Source: Watersipora subatra
Lineage: Eukaryota; Bryozoa; Gymnolaemata; Cheilostomatida; Watersiporidae
Assembly (NCBI RefSeq): GCF_963576615.1
Contig: NC_088715.1
Coordinates: 52,244,007 to 52,308,006 of the forward strand
Direction: 5' to 3'
Length of the DNA: 64,000 bases
The position numbers and the translations under genes were made by a program. Of the stretch, positions 12,640 through 24,465 are shown one piece after another. The number at the start of each line of letters is the position of its first letter. Positions within the stretch are counted from its first letter, which is position 1. The notes beneath the pieces were generated by a model. That model did not search any database. It was not told the origin of the DNA and was given only the letters and a program-made list of their open reading frames with translations.

Positions 12640-12790
12640 GAGCATTTCAACAACAATCAAGTTTTGCCAATGTCAATCTGAAAAACGTCCTGGCAATAAC
12701 ATCACCTCAAACAACAAACCAATCTCAAGTGATAGAAAAATCTCTATACTTTTTCATGAAAACGTTTTAAACTTTACATTAGAAGCATTT
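12640..12790 (-). repeat. F1 repeat arm inside the pogo-like element
   Basis: It contains CAATCAAGTTTTGCC, CCTGGCAATAACATCACCT and the GATAGAAAAATCTC...TACTTTTTCATGAAAA string in the same order as the right arm at 54.35-54.5 kb. Only one arm is present. The 80-codon open frame across it is therefore probably repeat sequence. Confidence 0.5.
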
Positions 12791-14279
12791 AATTTGAAAC
12801 AAGCCATTTGTGCTTTTGATTTATATTATAGTTTGTATATGTACATGTATCTACTAATAAATAAGTAAATATATGGACTTGTGACAGTGCTCTGATAACT
12901 TGAATGCTCTGATAATTCGAACACTTTTGCTCGGTCCCTTGAAGTTCGAGTTATCCATGTTTGACTGTAGTTGTCACCTTATTCAGATAGGTGTACATGC
13001 GGTTGGTACTTACACAGGATCATGCTAGTTGAAACACTGGGAGTCGCTAGGTTGGAGAACATGCACATCAGCTAAATCTCTTTCTGGTACAGCGCAATGA
13101 CTTCCGCAATATCAAATCATGCAGAGTTCTCCTGCCTTGTGGTCACACTGACTTGAGTGTGTATAAACTATCTAAAAGTAATATAAATCTATTTGATTTA
13201 AAAACAATTCAGGCTAAAGCAAAAGATTTTTTGGTAAAGTACGGCAGGCTCTTTAGCTGTTATGTTGGCAGAGTAACAAGTAAACTCACTTACCTCAGGT
13301 TTAAAGGTAGGTAAATGAGGCTATGAATGTTAATTTTAAGGCTATAAAATACTACTTCAATTATATTATCATAATATTCAACTAATAAACTCACCTTAAA
13401 CATATGTTGGTAGTTATTGTTGTTCATAAAAATCTCTTTAATTTTGCCAAGCTGCTGGCGGTTTTGCTGGAGCTGCAATGTAGAGGGAATGAATTAGAAT
13501 AGCATAAAATAACCATAAAATTTTGTGCAAATGAAAGAAAAAATTCAAATTTACTGAACATCACAATGTTTTTCAGACATTTAAAGAATTCATATGCAAA
13601 AGACTATCAACCAACGTCCTTTTATAAATAATGCTGCTGCAATAAATATCGCTGCTGTAAACAGGATTTCTGTTGAAAGCGCAAGCGTCATTTTGTGCGG
13701 GTAGCTTGAACTTCATTCAAAGTAGAAAAGAGTTCAGTAAATCTTCAATTAACAAAGTTGTTACTACATCTTCTTTTTATGCTTCTTATTGGTTGATGGC
13801 CCCTCAACCAATAGGAAAGCTGACTGTGGGTAAGTTTTGAAAGAATGCTTCTGATTCGTTAGATTGGTTTGTAGTAGTACTTGCTGGTTCATTATGAACT
13901 GCCTAGTAAAACAGCCAGCTGACTTCTAGACGTAATAGCTAGAATGTTGCAAATTTAGCAAGAAATACTTTCTTGGTGTATTTTCAAGTACTTTAATAAA
14001 TTTTCAAAACATCTATTTTGAGATAGAAAAATATTTTTACAACTGTGTACAATACACGAAATATTTGTAAACATATTTGTGAATAGCAAAGGGCTCGATA
14101 TTGTTCATTTTTGGTACTTTGTGTTTGCACTAGATATGCATTCTCGCTTGTTAAAGTTTCTTAATTTTTGTAATTGTCATGTTTTATGAGTTTTTAGTAA
14201 TGCCAAGCAAAATACCAAAATACTGTAACTAACTGGTTGGCAAAACTAAAAAGATCAGAAGTAGACGTTAAGAATGTCA

Positions 14280-14423
14280 GAAGCAGTGATAGTAGTAGTA
14301 GTGGTGGTAGTGGTGGTAGTGGTGGTAGTGTTGGTAGTGTTGGTGGCGGCGGTAGCGGCGGTAGCGGTGGTGGTAGCGGTGGTAGTGGTGGTAGTGGTAG
14401 TAGTAGTAGTAGTGGTGGTAGTG

Positions 14424-14483
<60 letters not shown>

Positions 14484-14523
14484 GTAGTAGTAGTAATAGT
14501 AGTAGTAGTGGTTGTAGTAGTAA
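14280..14523. repeat. trinucleotide array (AGT/GGT)n
   Basis: About 80 units of AGT with GGT, GTT, GGC and ATT variants run without a break. Three reading frames stay open across it and give poly-Ser/Gly, poly-Val and poly-Thr. These are artefacts of a 3-bp period and not evidence of a protein. Confidence 0.95.
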
Positions 14524-15469
14524 TGTTACTCCATATTATGTTAGATTTGTTATATTGTATTCCGCTACATTGTTGCACATTTTGCTCTTTGTTACATAAT
14601 GTAATATCACATTAAACTGCATGTATCTTATACCCAGATGCACCTGTAACAAGAAGCAATCATAGCTACAGGTGATTCAAAGCACTCCAAATCAAAACAA
14701 CCGATTGAGTATTTTGAATTCCTAGAAATGGTACTAATGGTGACATGAAAGACAGTCAAACTATAGTGGCTATGTTAATCGGGTAAGCTGCTTTACAATG
14801 TTTTAAAATGTTTTTTGACCTGTTAATCAAATTACATTTGATCATTAGCAAGCTTTGCTGACTTGAGAAACACAGCAATGCTGTTCAGAATAGGTATGAG
14901 AACCTTTTAAAGCAAAACCTAAAATAGACTTACCTACGTAAATGCTAAGTCATTTAGTATAACACATACGTAGGCCTACACTTAGGTCGAAACACTTCTT
15001 GCCAGAGTAAATAGTTTGCTTGGCATTGAACAAATGATGCCAGGATGAAAGCTGGCATAGAGGGTTTATTATGACAGCAATTAGAATGTCAAGACCAATG
15101 TTGTCTCTTCGTGGAGGCTTTCCAAATAACCTCATTTCATGGTTTTAGCCTTTTTGATCTTTAACCTGTGGTGGCTCCTTGAAAAGTTCTTTTGCACTAT
15201 GACTGCATCAATCTGCCAACCTTACCCAATTTCTTTGCGAATGAAAGCTTGACAGGTGGTTCCAAGCAAGCACCTCTTTTGGGTTAAACCAAGAGCTTTT
15301 AACTCTGCCTGCAACTGCTTGGGTTTGTTGATGAAAAGTTTGGGAATAAGGCTGGATTGAGTAATAAAAATGAAATACAAAATGGATAATATAATACTGT
15401 TACTGTGAGTTATCAAAATGCATAATATCATATATTATAATGCAATATGATATAAAACAATGTTTACTA

Positions 15470-15610
15470 TAATAAGAGCTGTGTCTATCTTTTCGTTCAT
15501 CCAAAAACATCTGGAAAAAATATTGCTTCACATAGGAACCAAACCCATGGCTTCAGATCCGAAGGCAAGAGTGCTACCACCACACCGATTGGTCGTGCTG
15601 TTTTGCTTTG
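15470..15610 (-). repeat. tRNA-derived SINE-like copy
   Basis: On minus, GGTGTGGTGGTAGCAC (A-box-like) is followed 41 nt later by GGTTTGGTTCC (B-box-like). An outer CATCTGGAAAAA string is shared with the neighbouring copy at 15.74-15.87 kb. The tRNA fold is degenerate. Confidence 0.5.
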
Positions 15611-15659
15611 AGATAATCATGAATATAGTGATTACACATGGCAAGCTCTCATAGCACAC

Positions 15660-15740
15660 AATACTTAGTTAGTATACTTAGTTATAGTATAGTATACTTA
15701 GTATATATATAGTTAGTATACTAGTTAGTCGTATACTAGT
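15660..15740. repeat. AGTATACTTAGT-rich low-complexity tract
   Basis: Irregular repeats of TATACTTAGTTA/AGTATACTAGTTAGT, between two SINE-like copies. Confidence 0.7.
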
Positions 15741-15865
15741 CAATCCATCAGAAACTACATTACAAACATTTGGAAAAAGAATCACGCTATTCCAAATTCT
15801 AACCCAGATTTTACCAGTATCAGCCAAGTATGACACCATCTGCGACACTTGACCACCCAGCCATC
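15741..15865 (-). repeat. second SINE-like copy
   Basis: On minus, GGCTGGGTGGTCAAGTGTC (A-box-like) precedes GGGTTAGAATTTGG (B-box-like). An ACATTTGGAAAAAGAAT tail is shared with the copy 150 bp upstream. Most likely the same family in the same orientation. Confidence 0.45.
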
Positions 15866-15869
15866 TCTA

Positions 15870-18800
15870 AAAAAGTACAGCATAAAATAATATAATCTAT
15901 CATGATACCATATAATAAAATATAATTTATTATGATTTGATATAGCATTACATTGTAAAATATTTCATAATAAAATTTAATTTACCATGACATATTATAA
16001 TGCAGCACAATACAATATAATAATCTCAAGCACACATTCACCTTCAAGCCATTAACCATTACCATATATTTAGATTAGAGTGACCTGTCATCATTTGCCA
16101 AAAGGCCAAATGTAGATGGCATCATATTATTTTTCTTGTTACATGCTGACAGGCATCATCATTGACACAAGGCGAGCCAAGTGGTTTGGTCAGAACAAAG
16201 ATGTGTTATTGAGTGGTTTCTTTATAAATAAGTCCTACCAGAGTCAGTTATACTAAAGCAAATTGCCCTTCCCACCGACTGGTTTTGAAAGTTGGAAAAG
16301 TGTTTAGGTATATTTGTGTGATGTTCTAGACACAAAATAATTCCAACTGCAGAAATGAAGCAAGTCCTATTTGAAGCCAGGTTTAAAGAAAAATTTGTAC
16401 TTTACATTTCAAACTGTGAGATGTCTTTAAAATTATTAAAACATTGTGCTGGAGTAAATAGAGACATGTTAGAAAGGAATCCGCACCAACAAGATTCAGC
16501 ATGAAAACCACCGATTGATGTCTCCTTTTAGCCAGGGTACTCTTATAAAGCAAATATACTACACAGGAAAAACTGGGACTGATATACGGTATTAGAGTAT
16601 CCCTGGAATGCAATCAAATTGTTGGCATTACATTACACCCGAATCTAGTAGAGCAACCATGCAGCTTATGACTGAAATGGATTTATTGATTACAGTCACG
16701 AGTATGGAAAATCCACTAATTTGCTATTTTTTGCAGTAACTGCTTCCTGCTTGACTGTGAGCCCCTGTATGTAATATTTTATTGAGCCAGCACGGGAGAA
16801 GATAATTTCGCAAGTCACTCCCTAAATATGAGAAAAAAATCCAGTGAGCATGTTTGCTCTTTAAACCATGAGACTCATTTCAGTATTTATTTATAATTAC
16901 AATTGAATAACTAAAATTTTTATCAGTATAAAAACTAAAAATTACCTCAACATAATCCTCTCACTTTGCAGTTTTAACTATTGCAGCCTTGCTGTATCAC
17001 TGGTTTTATGAACACTTGAGCTTTTTTAGTTTCATTTAAGAATTATATCTTATGTCTAAAAGTGATAGCTCTTTCTCGGGGAAATTGAATTAATTTAAAA
17101 ATCAGTATAGTATACAACAGTAGGCCTACTATGTATATATTTCATTGTCATCATGAGATTCTAGGGCATTCCCTTCATCAGCAGTGGCCCTCATTTGAAC
17201 ATGTATAGCAATACACTGTCGGTGAGGTCACTAAGGTGTTAATGAACATGGCATAGTCTAATTATATGGAGTCCTCTAGCAGCGAACTGATCCCAGCAAT
17301 TCTGGTTGATGTCAGCAATAGAAATAGAATTACTTATGAAAGTAAATCACAACCACTTTTAACTATTAAATGAAATTTGATCAACTCTATTTTTAATCTA
17401 CAAAGAATTTTCTCGTTTTCGTCATTTTGGTATATGGAAGCTCAAATATATAATATATTTGCCTTTTTATTTCTTGCTTTTTTTATTCAATTCTTGTTAC
17501 TTTTTATGGATTCTGTATTGTTCATAAAATATAATGCACGAGTATGTTGCATACAGAAGGACATGTATATGCACATACAAGTTTATGCATAGTGATTGTG
17601 AAAGCTTAAAAAGTTGCGAAAGTTTAAGATTTCTGTTAAACTTATGGCTATTACTTCACAAATAGTCTACCTTCAACTTTGCATAAATTCTCATTTTGCT
17701 TATAAGTTTTGGAATAACCTGCTCCTGTCCTCAAAGTAAAATAGTCTACTGTATCACTTGACTACAATTAAAACATGCTAACGAATCTCCACCAGCGATG
17801 CCTGGCCATTATAGTAAGGGGCAATTAATCTAGCCTCAAGTTTTTAGAATTACCCGCCTGACTTCCTTCTAGTTGGCCATTTTCCAAAACTCTACGTAGG
17901 AAGGTATTTACTATAGTCCCTGCTGGCAACTCTGAACTATTAAAATGTTATTTTTATTACGCAACAGAATTTTAGTGTTATGGAACACTCTTTGATTGCC
18001 CGTGGTGGTGCCATTGAGACCAACAGCGTTAATCAAAATCACACCACAAGTGCAGTGCAAATTTTCAGTGATTAGGAATGTCTATCATGACATTACTCTT
18101 TATATCGAAGCAGTCAACATGATTGTTGGTTATACTCCTACTGAAACAAACAAATATGACTGAGTCATCCATCTAGCATCCAAAATGCATCCTGCTACAG
18201 TGGCTTCCAAGCTTCTAAAGCATTCTAACATATTCTTTTGAGCATGAATTAGTAAAATTTGCTTGCTAATTCGCAAACATAAAATATTTTATGTTTGTAT
18301 TAACTGACTTTTAGTAAGAAACATTTCTTTAAAATGTTAGGGCAATGATTTTATTTTATCAGACTGAGCAAAAGGTTCTTTAAAAAATGTGTTCTAAAAT
18401 GTTTCTTAAAAAAATTGTGGTGTATGCTAATAATGAATTGTTACAAAAATTAAAAAAACCACCGCTCTGATGCAGATGACAAAAACTGAATCAATTCTAC
18501 CACCATTCATTGATCAATTATCCAGAGTTGCTGGGCCTACGTATGGTTTATTTAAACTTTAATGGCTTCGAAAGAATGTCTATACGTAAACACAAGCGAG
18601 TAGACATCTCGAAATTTTATTTATGGTTATATTACTAGTGATTTAAAACCAACAAACTTACTTTGAACTTATATCTTTGTTTGTAGTAAATGTGGACACA
18701 TTTAAGTGAGTTCAAATGATTTGCGCGAACAAGACAGTCAATTATAAGTAAAGCTGACATAAAATTTGTGTCAAAAACGTTAAACATAACTTTTTCTGAT

Positions 18801-19110
18801 AAAGTATCTTTACAATTGCTTGGAAAATAGATGAAAAAAATTTAAATGTTTTTTTGCAAGATGTGAATAAGTTGAAGCGTTTAATCGTGTTTTTTAAATT
18901 GATTTTTACCACATATTTAAAGTTCTGTTCTGATGGTTAAGTGATACTCTGATTTTCAAACTTATGTTTTCAAAGGTTTTAAAGTAATTTGAATAGTTAT
19001 TTTATATTGTCAACTTTTGATATACCAAACAATAAAAAAAAGTTTTATATAGTTTATATGCATAATATTTAAATATTTTATATTATATTTTGATATATTA
19101 TTGGCAAATA
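15870..19110. other. AT-rich gene-free stretch
   Basis: Strongly AT-rich around 15.88-16.02 kb and 18.8-19.1 kb. Only short, composition-driven open frames are present. No element ends were recognised. Confidence 0.4.
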
Positions 19111-19114
19111 TTAA

Positions 19115-19835
19115 CCCTTTCGCAAGTATATTAATTAATTAAACTTTTGTGTACAGAGTGAATATATTTGCAAAACGACTAGCAATTTGTACATAGGGAT
19201 ACATAAAACGTCATAACTGTTTTATTTGCAGGAATAACTACATGAAATTTAAAATACATGTAACTCACACACATAGAAGTCGCTACATTTAATATTTCTT
19301 GAAGCAGTCACCTTTGCATAACCCAACGGTCGTCGTGGATCATGACCGTCGGCACGTTCAGATTCATCACTATCGCTACCGGTTTCTGACACTACATCAA
19401 AATCATTGGCATCAATATCGGTTCCACTGGAACAAGATTCATTAGTTTCAATCACATAATCAGCAATATCTTCCTTGTAATTGGTTTTAGTAGCAATTTT
19501 TTGACGCTGTCGTTTTGTTTGACTTGCCATAGTTTCGTTTCGATAGTAGTTTTAGGCGTAGTGGTAGTTCGCGATAGAAGATGTTTCGGTGGTAGTTGAT
19601 CGCCGTAGTGACCATAAGAACTTTGTTATTTTGTTAGGTTTGATCAACTATCATAGCGAACACAATAATATTATGTTTGGTAATATAAAGCTAAAAGAAT
19701 ATTTGAAGAACTAAACAAAAATAGCCAATAAAAAAATGGCTGACGAATAACGGCTTTTGGGATTTTCCAAACGACATAAATGTCTCTTTGCTCAAAACTC
19801 CAGGAGACATTAATGTCGCATCACTTACGAAAGGG
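19115..19835. mobile_element. piggyBac-like element, internally deleted
   Basis: TTAA borders the element on both sides (19111-19114 and 19836-19839). The inner ends are inverted: CCCTTTCGCAAGT and, reverse-complemented, CCCTTTCGTAAGT. TTAA duplication with ends starting CCCTTT is characteristic of piggyBac. At 721 bp it is too short for a full transposase and keeps only an N-terminal-like frame on minus. Confidence 0.8.
19249..19530 (-). CDS. truncated piggyBac transposase N-terminus (putative)
   Basis: 93 codons from ATG, wholly inside the TTAA-bordered element. A basic start (TKRQRQK) leads into an acidic, Ser/Asp-rich stretch with SETGSDSDESE near residues 48-58. Acidic low-complexity N-termini are common in piggyBac transposases. 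The catalytic DDD core is absent, so it cannot be an active transposase. The assignment rests mainly on position inside the element. Confidence 0.5.
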   Translation of the reverse strand: MASQTKRQRQKIATKTNYKEDIADYVIETNESCSSGTDIDANDFDVVSETGSDSDESERADGHDPRRPLGYAKVTASRNIKCSDFYVCELHVF

Positions 19836-20105
19836 TTAAACATAAAATTATGAGCAAATATTAACACTTTCAGGTATAAGCTTGTATGTACCTGCAGGTC
19901 CGCTAAACCTAAACCATATTAACAACATACCATAATCTGTAAAAGTACGTAGAATATGACAATTCTATTTGAACTGAGTATCATTTTGAATCTTCGAGCT
20001 TGTAGGACTTGATGAAGAAAAAATTTAAATCAAATAGAGCATCTAGTATTTGCACTCTTTCAAAGAAGTGATGTTTCAGAGGCAACTGACCAAACATCGT
20101 CACTA

Positions 20106-20571
20106 TGTTTCCATAACGACGCATGATGCGCAAATTTGAGCCAATCCGCAAGTTAACCGCATCATAAAAATGGCATAAATCTGCAAGCTAAACGAGTTTT
20201 GCGATTCGCAAAACTTCATCAAATCAATCATGCTTGCGAATGATGAAAACAGTACTTGCGAATGATGTGCATTGAAATACCGCACCAGCTATTCAGTTCT
20301 AAACATTTTCAATACTTCCGTTCGTTCTTTCTCGATCGAGTTTGATGTATTTGCGTTGCTATCACACGCGTCGATAATTGTGTAGCTAATTATTAACTTA
20401 TAGCGTACAATTCCTTACCTTTTTTTAACAAGGGGCCGTAATCAATCCGCATCACATGAATGTCTATAGAAACTATTTGTTTACAAAGTAACTTGCACAC
20501 AACTCCAAATCCGCATGACGCGCATGATGCGCGTCATGCGCGTCATGCGCGTCATGCGCGTCGTGGAAACA
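20106..20571. mobile_element. TA-flanked MITE with expanded 10-bp repeat near one end
   Basis: The left end TGTTTCCATAACGACGCATG and the reverse-complemented right end TGTTTCCACGACGCGCATG match over most of their length and are bordered by TA. Near the right end, GCGTCATGC is repeated about four times (about 20518-20560), extending the terminal repeat. No transposase frame is present. Confidence 0.65.
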
Positions 20572-21983
20572 TAATGAATGATTGCGGTGAACCAAGTCTG
20601 ATAGAGTGTGTGAATTTGTTATTAATAGAAAAACAACTAGTTTTAATGTAAAACTCTTGTTTCTGAAAAGAAGAATCTTTCTAGCTTTGTTTATTTTTTA
20701 TCCTTTATCACTTTGAATTTTAATCAGTATGTCTTTAAAAATTAATGTTCTGTCAGCAGAAATTTTTCATTTCTCAGTCGGTTAGAAATGCTTTCAGTAA
20801 TTTTGGGATATCTCAGAAACTACTCTGTCAATTATTAAGAATTTCTATATCAGTGTGTCATTAGAAACGAAGTTCTGTCAGCAGCCATTTTTGATTTCTC
20901 AGTAAGTTAGAAGTGCCTTAAATATGTTGGTGATATCTCAATAACTAACTGATCAGTCAATCAATCTATCAAACTGGTCAATCAATGTGAAAACTTTAAA
21001 TTATGTTGACAAGATAATATGAGCAAAGTGCTCAGATTTTCATAATCCTCCTTTAACTAGAAAACAGCAGAGTTGTGCAGCCTAGTTTATGCAGACGCAG
21101 AATCTGGAAGGGACACATTCTCTGATTTATTTGGGGCCCAGACTTGAAAGGGTTAAAATCTTCTCAGCTTCTTTGCTGCTGTAGTTAGAGTGCTAGACAG
21201 GCCTCCACTATTAGTTGGGTAGTATTTTGGTACAAAGTACAAGTCGGCCACTGCAAAACATCCACACAATCATTAACCTTTCACCTTGTAGGGTTTGGAC
21301 TACTATAGAAAAGTGAACAATCACTGGTGGAGTAAGATGATGCCTGAACTTGAATGCAGGACTGTTTTGTTATCTCTATAAAATAATTGATGTCAGACAT
21401 GGTGGAACCAATAATAATTCGCTGCCATGACCTTTGACGGTGCAGGTTTTAAAAACTTGCCAATTTTAGCTTAGGCTTTCCCACCACAGCACTTATATTC
21501 TCTGGTAGATCTAGTAAGTGCAATGCTCATCCTATAGCGTGACAGTTTAACACGTTGCTGAATGAAGGCTTTTAGTCAGAGCATAAAAACAACTCCCTAC
21601 TCCAGCTTTCCAAATTGTCTGAGTCTTATTAGTGCACGGTTTAATATGAGTTAATATTTAAAACAGAGATGAATATACTATTATACCTGTTAGTACTAAA
21701 TACAAGCAACAGTCTACAGTCAGGATTTCTTTTATTAGTAGATATAAGTGAAACCATCCTTTCCTCCAAAAGTATTAGGAAGCAAAGAAAACAGCCTTCT
21801 TGTGTTAAAGCACTGCCATTCACAAGCTATTTCATCATTCATTATTCATTGATGAATGATAAACGATAGACAAAGCTAGAAAGCTTTTCTTCAGCACCAA
21901 GAACTTTACCCTAAAGCTTTCTGCTTTCTCTTAACAAATATGCACACTCTATCAGGTTCGGTGTACTGCTATCATCCTGTTTT

Positions 21984-22103
21984 TGTAGTTACCTCTATAA
22001 CACCTCTTCTTTGAGAGAGTGTTTGTAGTTAACTCTATAACACCACTTCTTTGAAAGAGTGTTTGTAGTTATCTCTATAACACCACTTCTTTGAAAGAGT
22101 GTG
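21984..22103. repeat. three-unit tandem repeat, 40-bp period
   Basis: TGTAGTTAMCTCTATAACAC followed by CWCTTCTTTGARAGAGTGTT occurs at 21984, 22024 and 22064 with one to four differences between units. Confidence 0.85.
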
Positions 22104-23400
22104 AACAATAAGCTGTTTATACTATCTGATTTCTGTTTTTTAGTTCTACAACCTTTGAGCTTCAAAATGACCTTAAGTTGAAAATGTTTGCTATTCTAAA
22201 TGCTTTCACAGTTGATGAAAAGTTGTTGATACTGTCTTTGAGCAGTGGTCCTGCTGTTATGTACAATACTCGTGGCGACAAAATGTTAAGTTTATCAGAA
22301 AATTGTTTTTTCACCATAACTATCACTAAAGGTTGATAAAGTGAAACAAAACGTGCTTTGATAATTTTAAGCAATGCATTTCAGACTGGCCCTACAAAGT
22401 TCTCACCTTGAATAACATGCTTTTACATTGCGCTTCCTAGCCTTTGAGTAATTGTTATCTTAAGAAAAAAGCCTGGGTTCTTCTAATAGCTTTCAAACGT
22501 AACACTTCAGTTTCATCCAAAAGAGTTGTTCATTTTTGGTAGCGATTTTGAATGTTCATAAATAATGCTAAGCCTAGGAGAAAATAGTAAATTTAAGAAG
22601 CTGATTTTAAAACGCGTAAAACTTGAGTTACTGACATAACAGTCTAAAAGATACCTACCATTCGATAGAACCTGGTAACTAGAGCTATATTAACTGTTAT
22701 GGCTACTAAAAAGAGCCGCCACTGAATGCTTTAACTATAATAAGAAATAAGCTATAGGCCATTAGGTGATGAGTGACAGTGTTACGGACAATTTGTAGAC
22801 TTTGTAGATGAGCACTTATAGTTTCATAAAACAGGCATTTTTTGTTTAATTATGGTAATTTGTTCGATAATGCTTCTCTTGGTGATAAACGAATTTGTCG
22901 TTAAATAGGTGAAGCTGTTTTGCTATAATTCGGCGATATGCTATTTTTACATGTTTTCTTTGTTTATACGTTAAAGCCTTATCTACTATTTTGATAGTAT
23001 TTTAAAGTTTTGTTTAATATTTAGGTCATAAATATCAAAAAACTTAAAAATCTTGGCTTAACAACAATTTTGGACATGAATAGGTCATGTCCGTCATCAT
23101 TTTGTAATTTTCTATTTTTCTCCCTTTATTATATGTTTACATATATTATATATTCATTGATCCTTGAGGAGTAGAAAGTTTTCTTTTTTTGACATTTTGA
23201 GGAGATATAAGGATATTGCACTTAAAAATGAGCCCTACAGATATAATCTTAAAAACGACATGACTGACACAGGAAGATACTAAGCGAGATGGAGAGGGGG
23301 TCGCTATGCTGCCTTAGCCAACTTATCATACTCATGAGACAGCATGCAGTCAAATTCACAACTGTACTGCTACTGCACCATCATAATTACTAGACACTTA

Positions 23401-24191
23401 AACCATAACTGTCACGAACAACTTTTATCGTATTTTCTAAGTAAATCAGACACGCTGATTCCGATTTTGTACTCAAAATAAAGATTAGTCCACTAACCTT
23501 CAAAGTCATTTAGGCTTTTTTAAAGCGTTTCAATATCCGTTTCAAAAACAACACAATCGACATTACAAGCTCCGCCCATAAATATGTGCCGAAACCTAGC
23601 TTTTTCAGAAACGGAAGTTGGGAATGTTTAGTCCGATTTAGAATAATAGAGATGGGTGTCTTAAAACCCATTATTATCTAAATCCAGCCTGTAAAATAGT
23701 TTCAGTTTTTTATGAAAGGGATATAAACTATTTAAAATTGCTCGCAGCTTGTTACATGACGTTTAAATGGGCTGGACGCCGAGAAAAATGAGCTCAAAAA
23801 GCACGGCTTTATCACGAGCTAGCGTTGTTATTGCGCTTTTTAAATATGCAATGCTAAATAGCTTATTTACCTTTCAGAAAAGACTGATATTATTTTTAAG
23901 GCTGAATTTAGATATTAATGGATTTTAAAACACCCATCTCTATTATTCTAAATCGGTCTAAACATCCCTACGTAACTTCTGTTCCTAAAAAGCTAGGTTA
24001 CGTCAAGTATTTATGGGCGGAGCTTGTTATGCCGATCGTGTTGTTTTCGAGACCGATATTAAAACGCTATAAAAAGTTCTTCATTACTCTGAAAGTTAGC
24101 GGCCTAATCTTTATTTTGATTACAAAATCGGAATCAGCATGTCTGATTTACCTAGTAAATATGATAAAAGTTGTTCGTGGCAGTTATGGTT
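23401..24191. mobile_element. long foldback element (arms about 290 bp)
   Basis: The left arm (about 23401-23690) and right arm (about 23898-24191) are inverted copies at roughly 80% identity, starting AACCATAACTGYCACGAACA and bordered by TA. About 205 bp lie between the arms. The 93-codon frame in the right arm (23918-24199) has no matching open frame in the left arm and is probably incidental. Non-autonomous; superfamily not assigned. Confidence 0.7.
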
Positions 24192-24329
24192 TAAGTTAAC
24201 TGATTATTGGGAGCATTTAAAGTCATTGCTCCGAGTTGTCTTTATCTGAGTACCTCGTTAAAGATGTCCAGAGTAGTCTTTATCTGAGTACCTCGTTAAA
24301 GATGTACTTGCACAAAACTTTAGTTGATT

Positions 24330-24465
24330 TTATCAGAAACTATAAATATTATTTTATCATTTGTGATTGTTTTTAATCTTTTGAGGTAGTCTGATCGCTA
24401 AGATGCTTCAAGATTAAAATAAGCTAAACTTCATTGCGGTTAAAACGCTCAGAAGAAAAAGATGC
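24330..24465 (+). repeat. F1 repeat, single arm
   Basis: It carries TTTTATCAGAAACT, GAGGTAGTCTGATCG, AAGATTAAAATAAGC and AAACTTCATTGCGGTT in the order found at 2.97 and 54.07 kb. Confidence 0.5.

Larger units (their letters stand above)
11847..12967. mobile_element. pogo/Tigger-like non-autonomous DNA transposon
   Basis: The termini are inverted: CAGTCCAACATGGATAACTC at the left and, reverse-complemented, CAGTCAAACATGGATAACTC at the right. Both ends are bordered by TA. Sub-terminal ATAACTCGAA/TTCGAAC motifs are typical of pogo/Tigger ends. No transposase frame is present. A hAT-type MITE and an F1 repeat are nested inside. The element sits in intron 3 of the pseudogene. Outside the TA, both flanks also share a TCACCTTATTCAGA string, a short direct repeat longer than the expected TA duplication. 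Confidence 0.75.
11611..13691 (-). pseudogene. decayed four-exon paralogue of the secreted Cys-rich gene at 62.4-63.4 kb
   Basis: Exon-like blocks on minus are 13691-13616 (76 nt), 13472-13395 (78 nt), 13171-13014 (158 nt) and 11710-11611 (100 nt). The intact gene has 76, 77, 158 and 100 nt. Exon 1 still encodes a hydrophobic signal-peptide-like N-terminus (MTLALSTEILFTAA...). Damage seen: the exon 1 donor reads GTTGGT instead of GTGAGT. Exon 2 has a 4-base deletion and other indels, which shift the frame and remove its Cys and the RSKR site. Exon 3 has TGA where the intact gene has TGG, and a later TAG. Exon 4 has lost its Cys and stops early. Intron 3 holds a 1.1-kb transposon. The relation is inferred from exon lengths, splice positions and strong exon 3 identity. 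Confidence 0.85.

Noticed and set aside
14237-14615. Overlapping 107-120-residue Ser/Gly, Val and Thr frames on both strands
   Set aside because: They are translations of one trinucleotide array. Several frames and both strands are open because the period is 3.
20509-20565. Regular repeats suggesting a CRISPR-like array
   Set aside because: The units are contiguous 10-bp tandem copies without spacers, in a eukaryotic MITE end.
23918-24199. 93-residue frame in the foldback arm
   Set aside because: The inverted partner arm does not keep the frame, so there is no sign of coding constraint.
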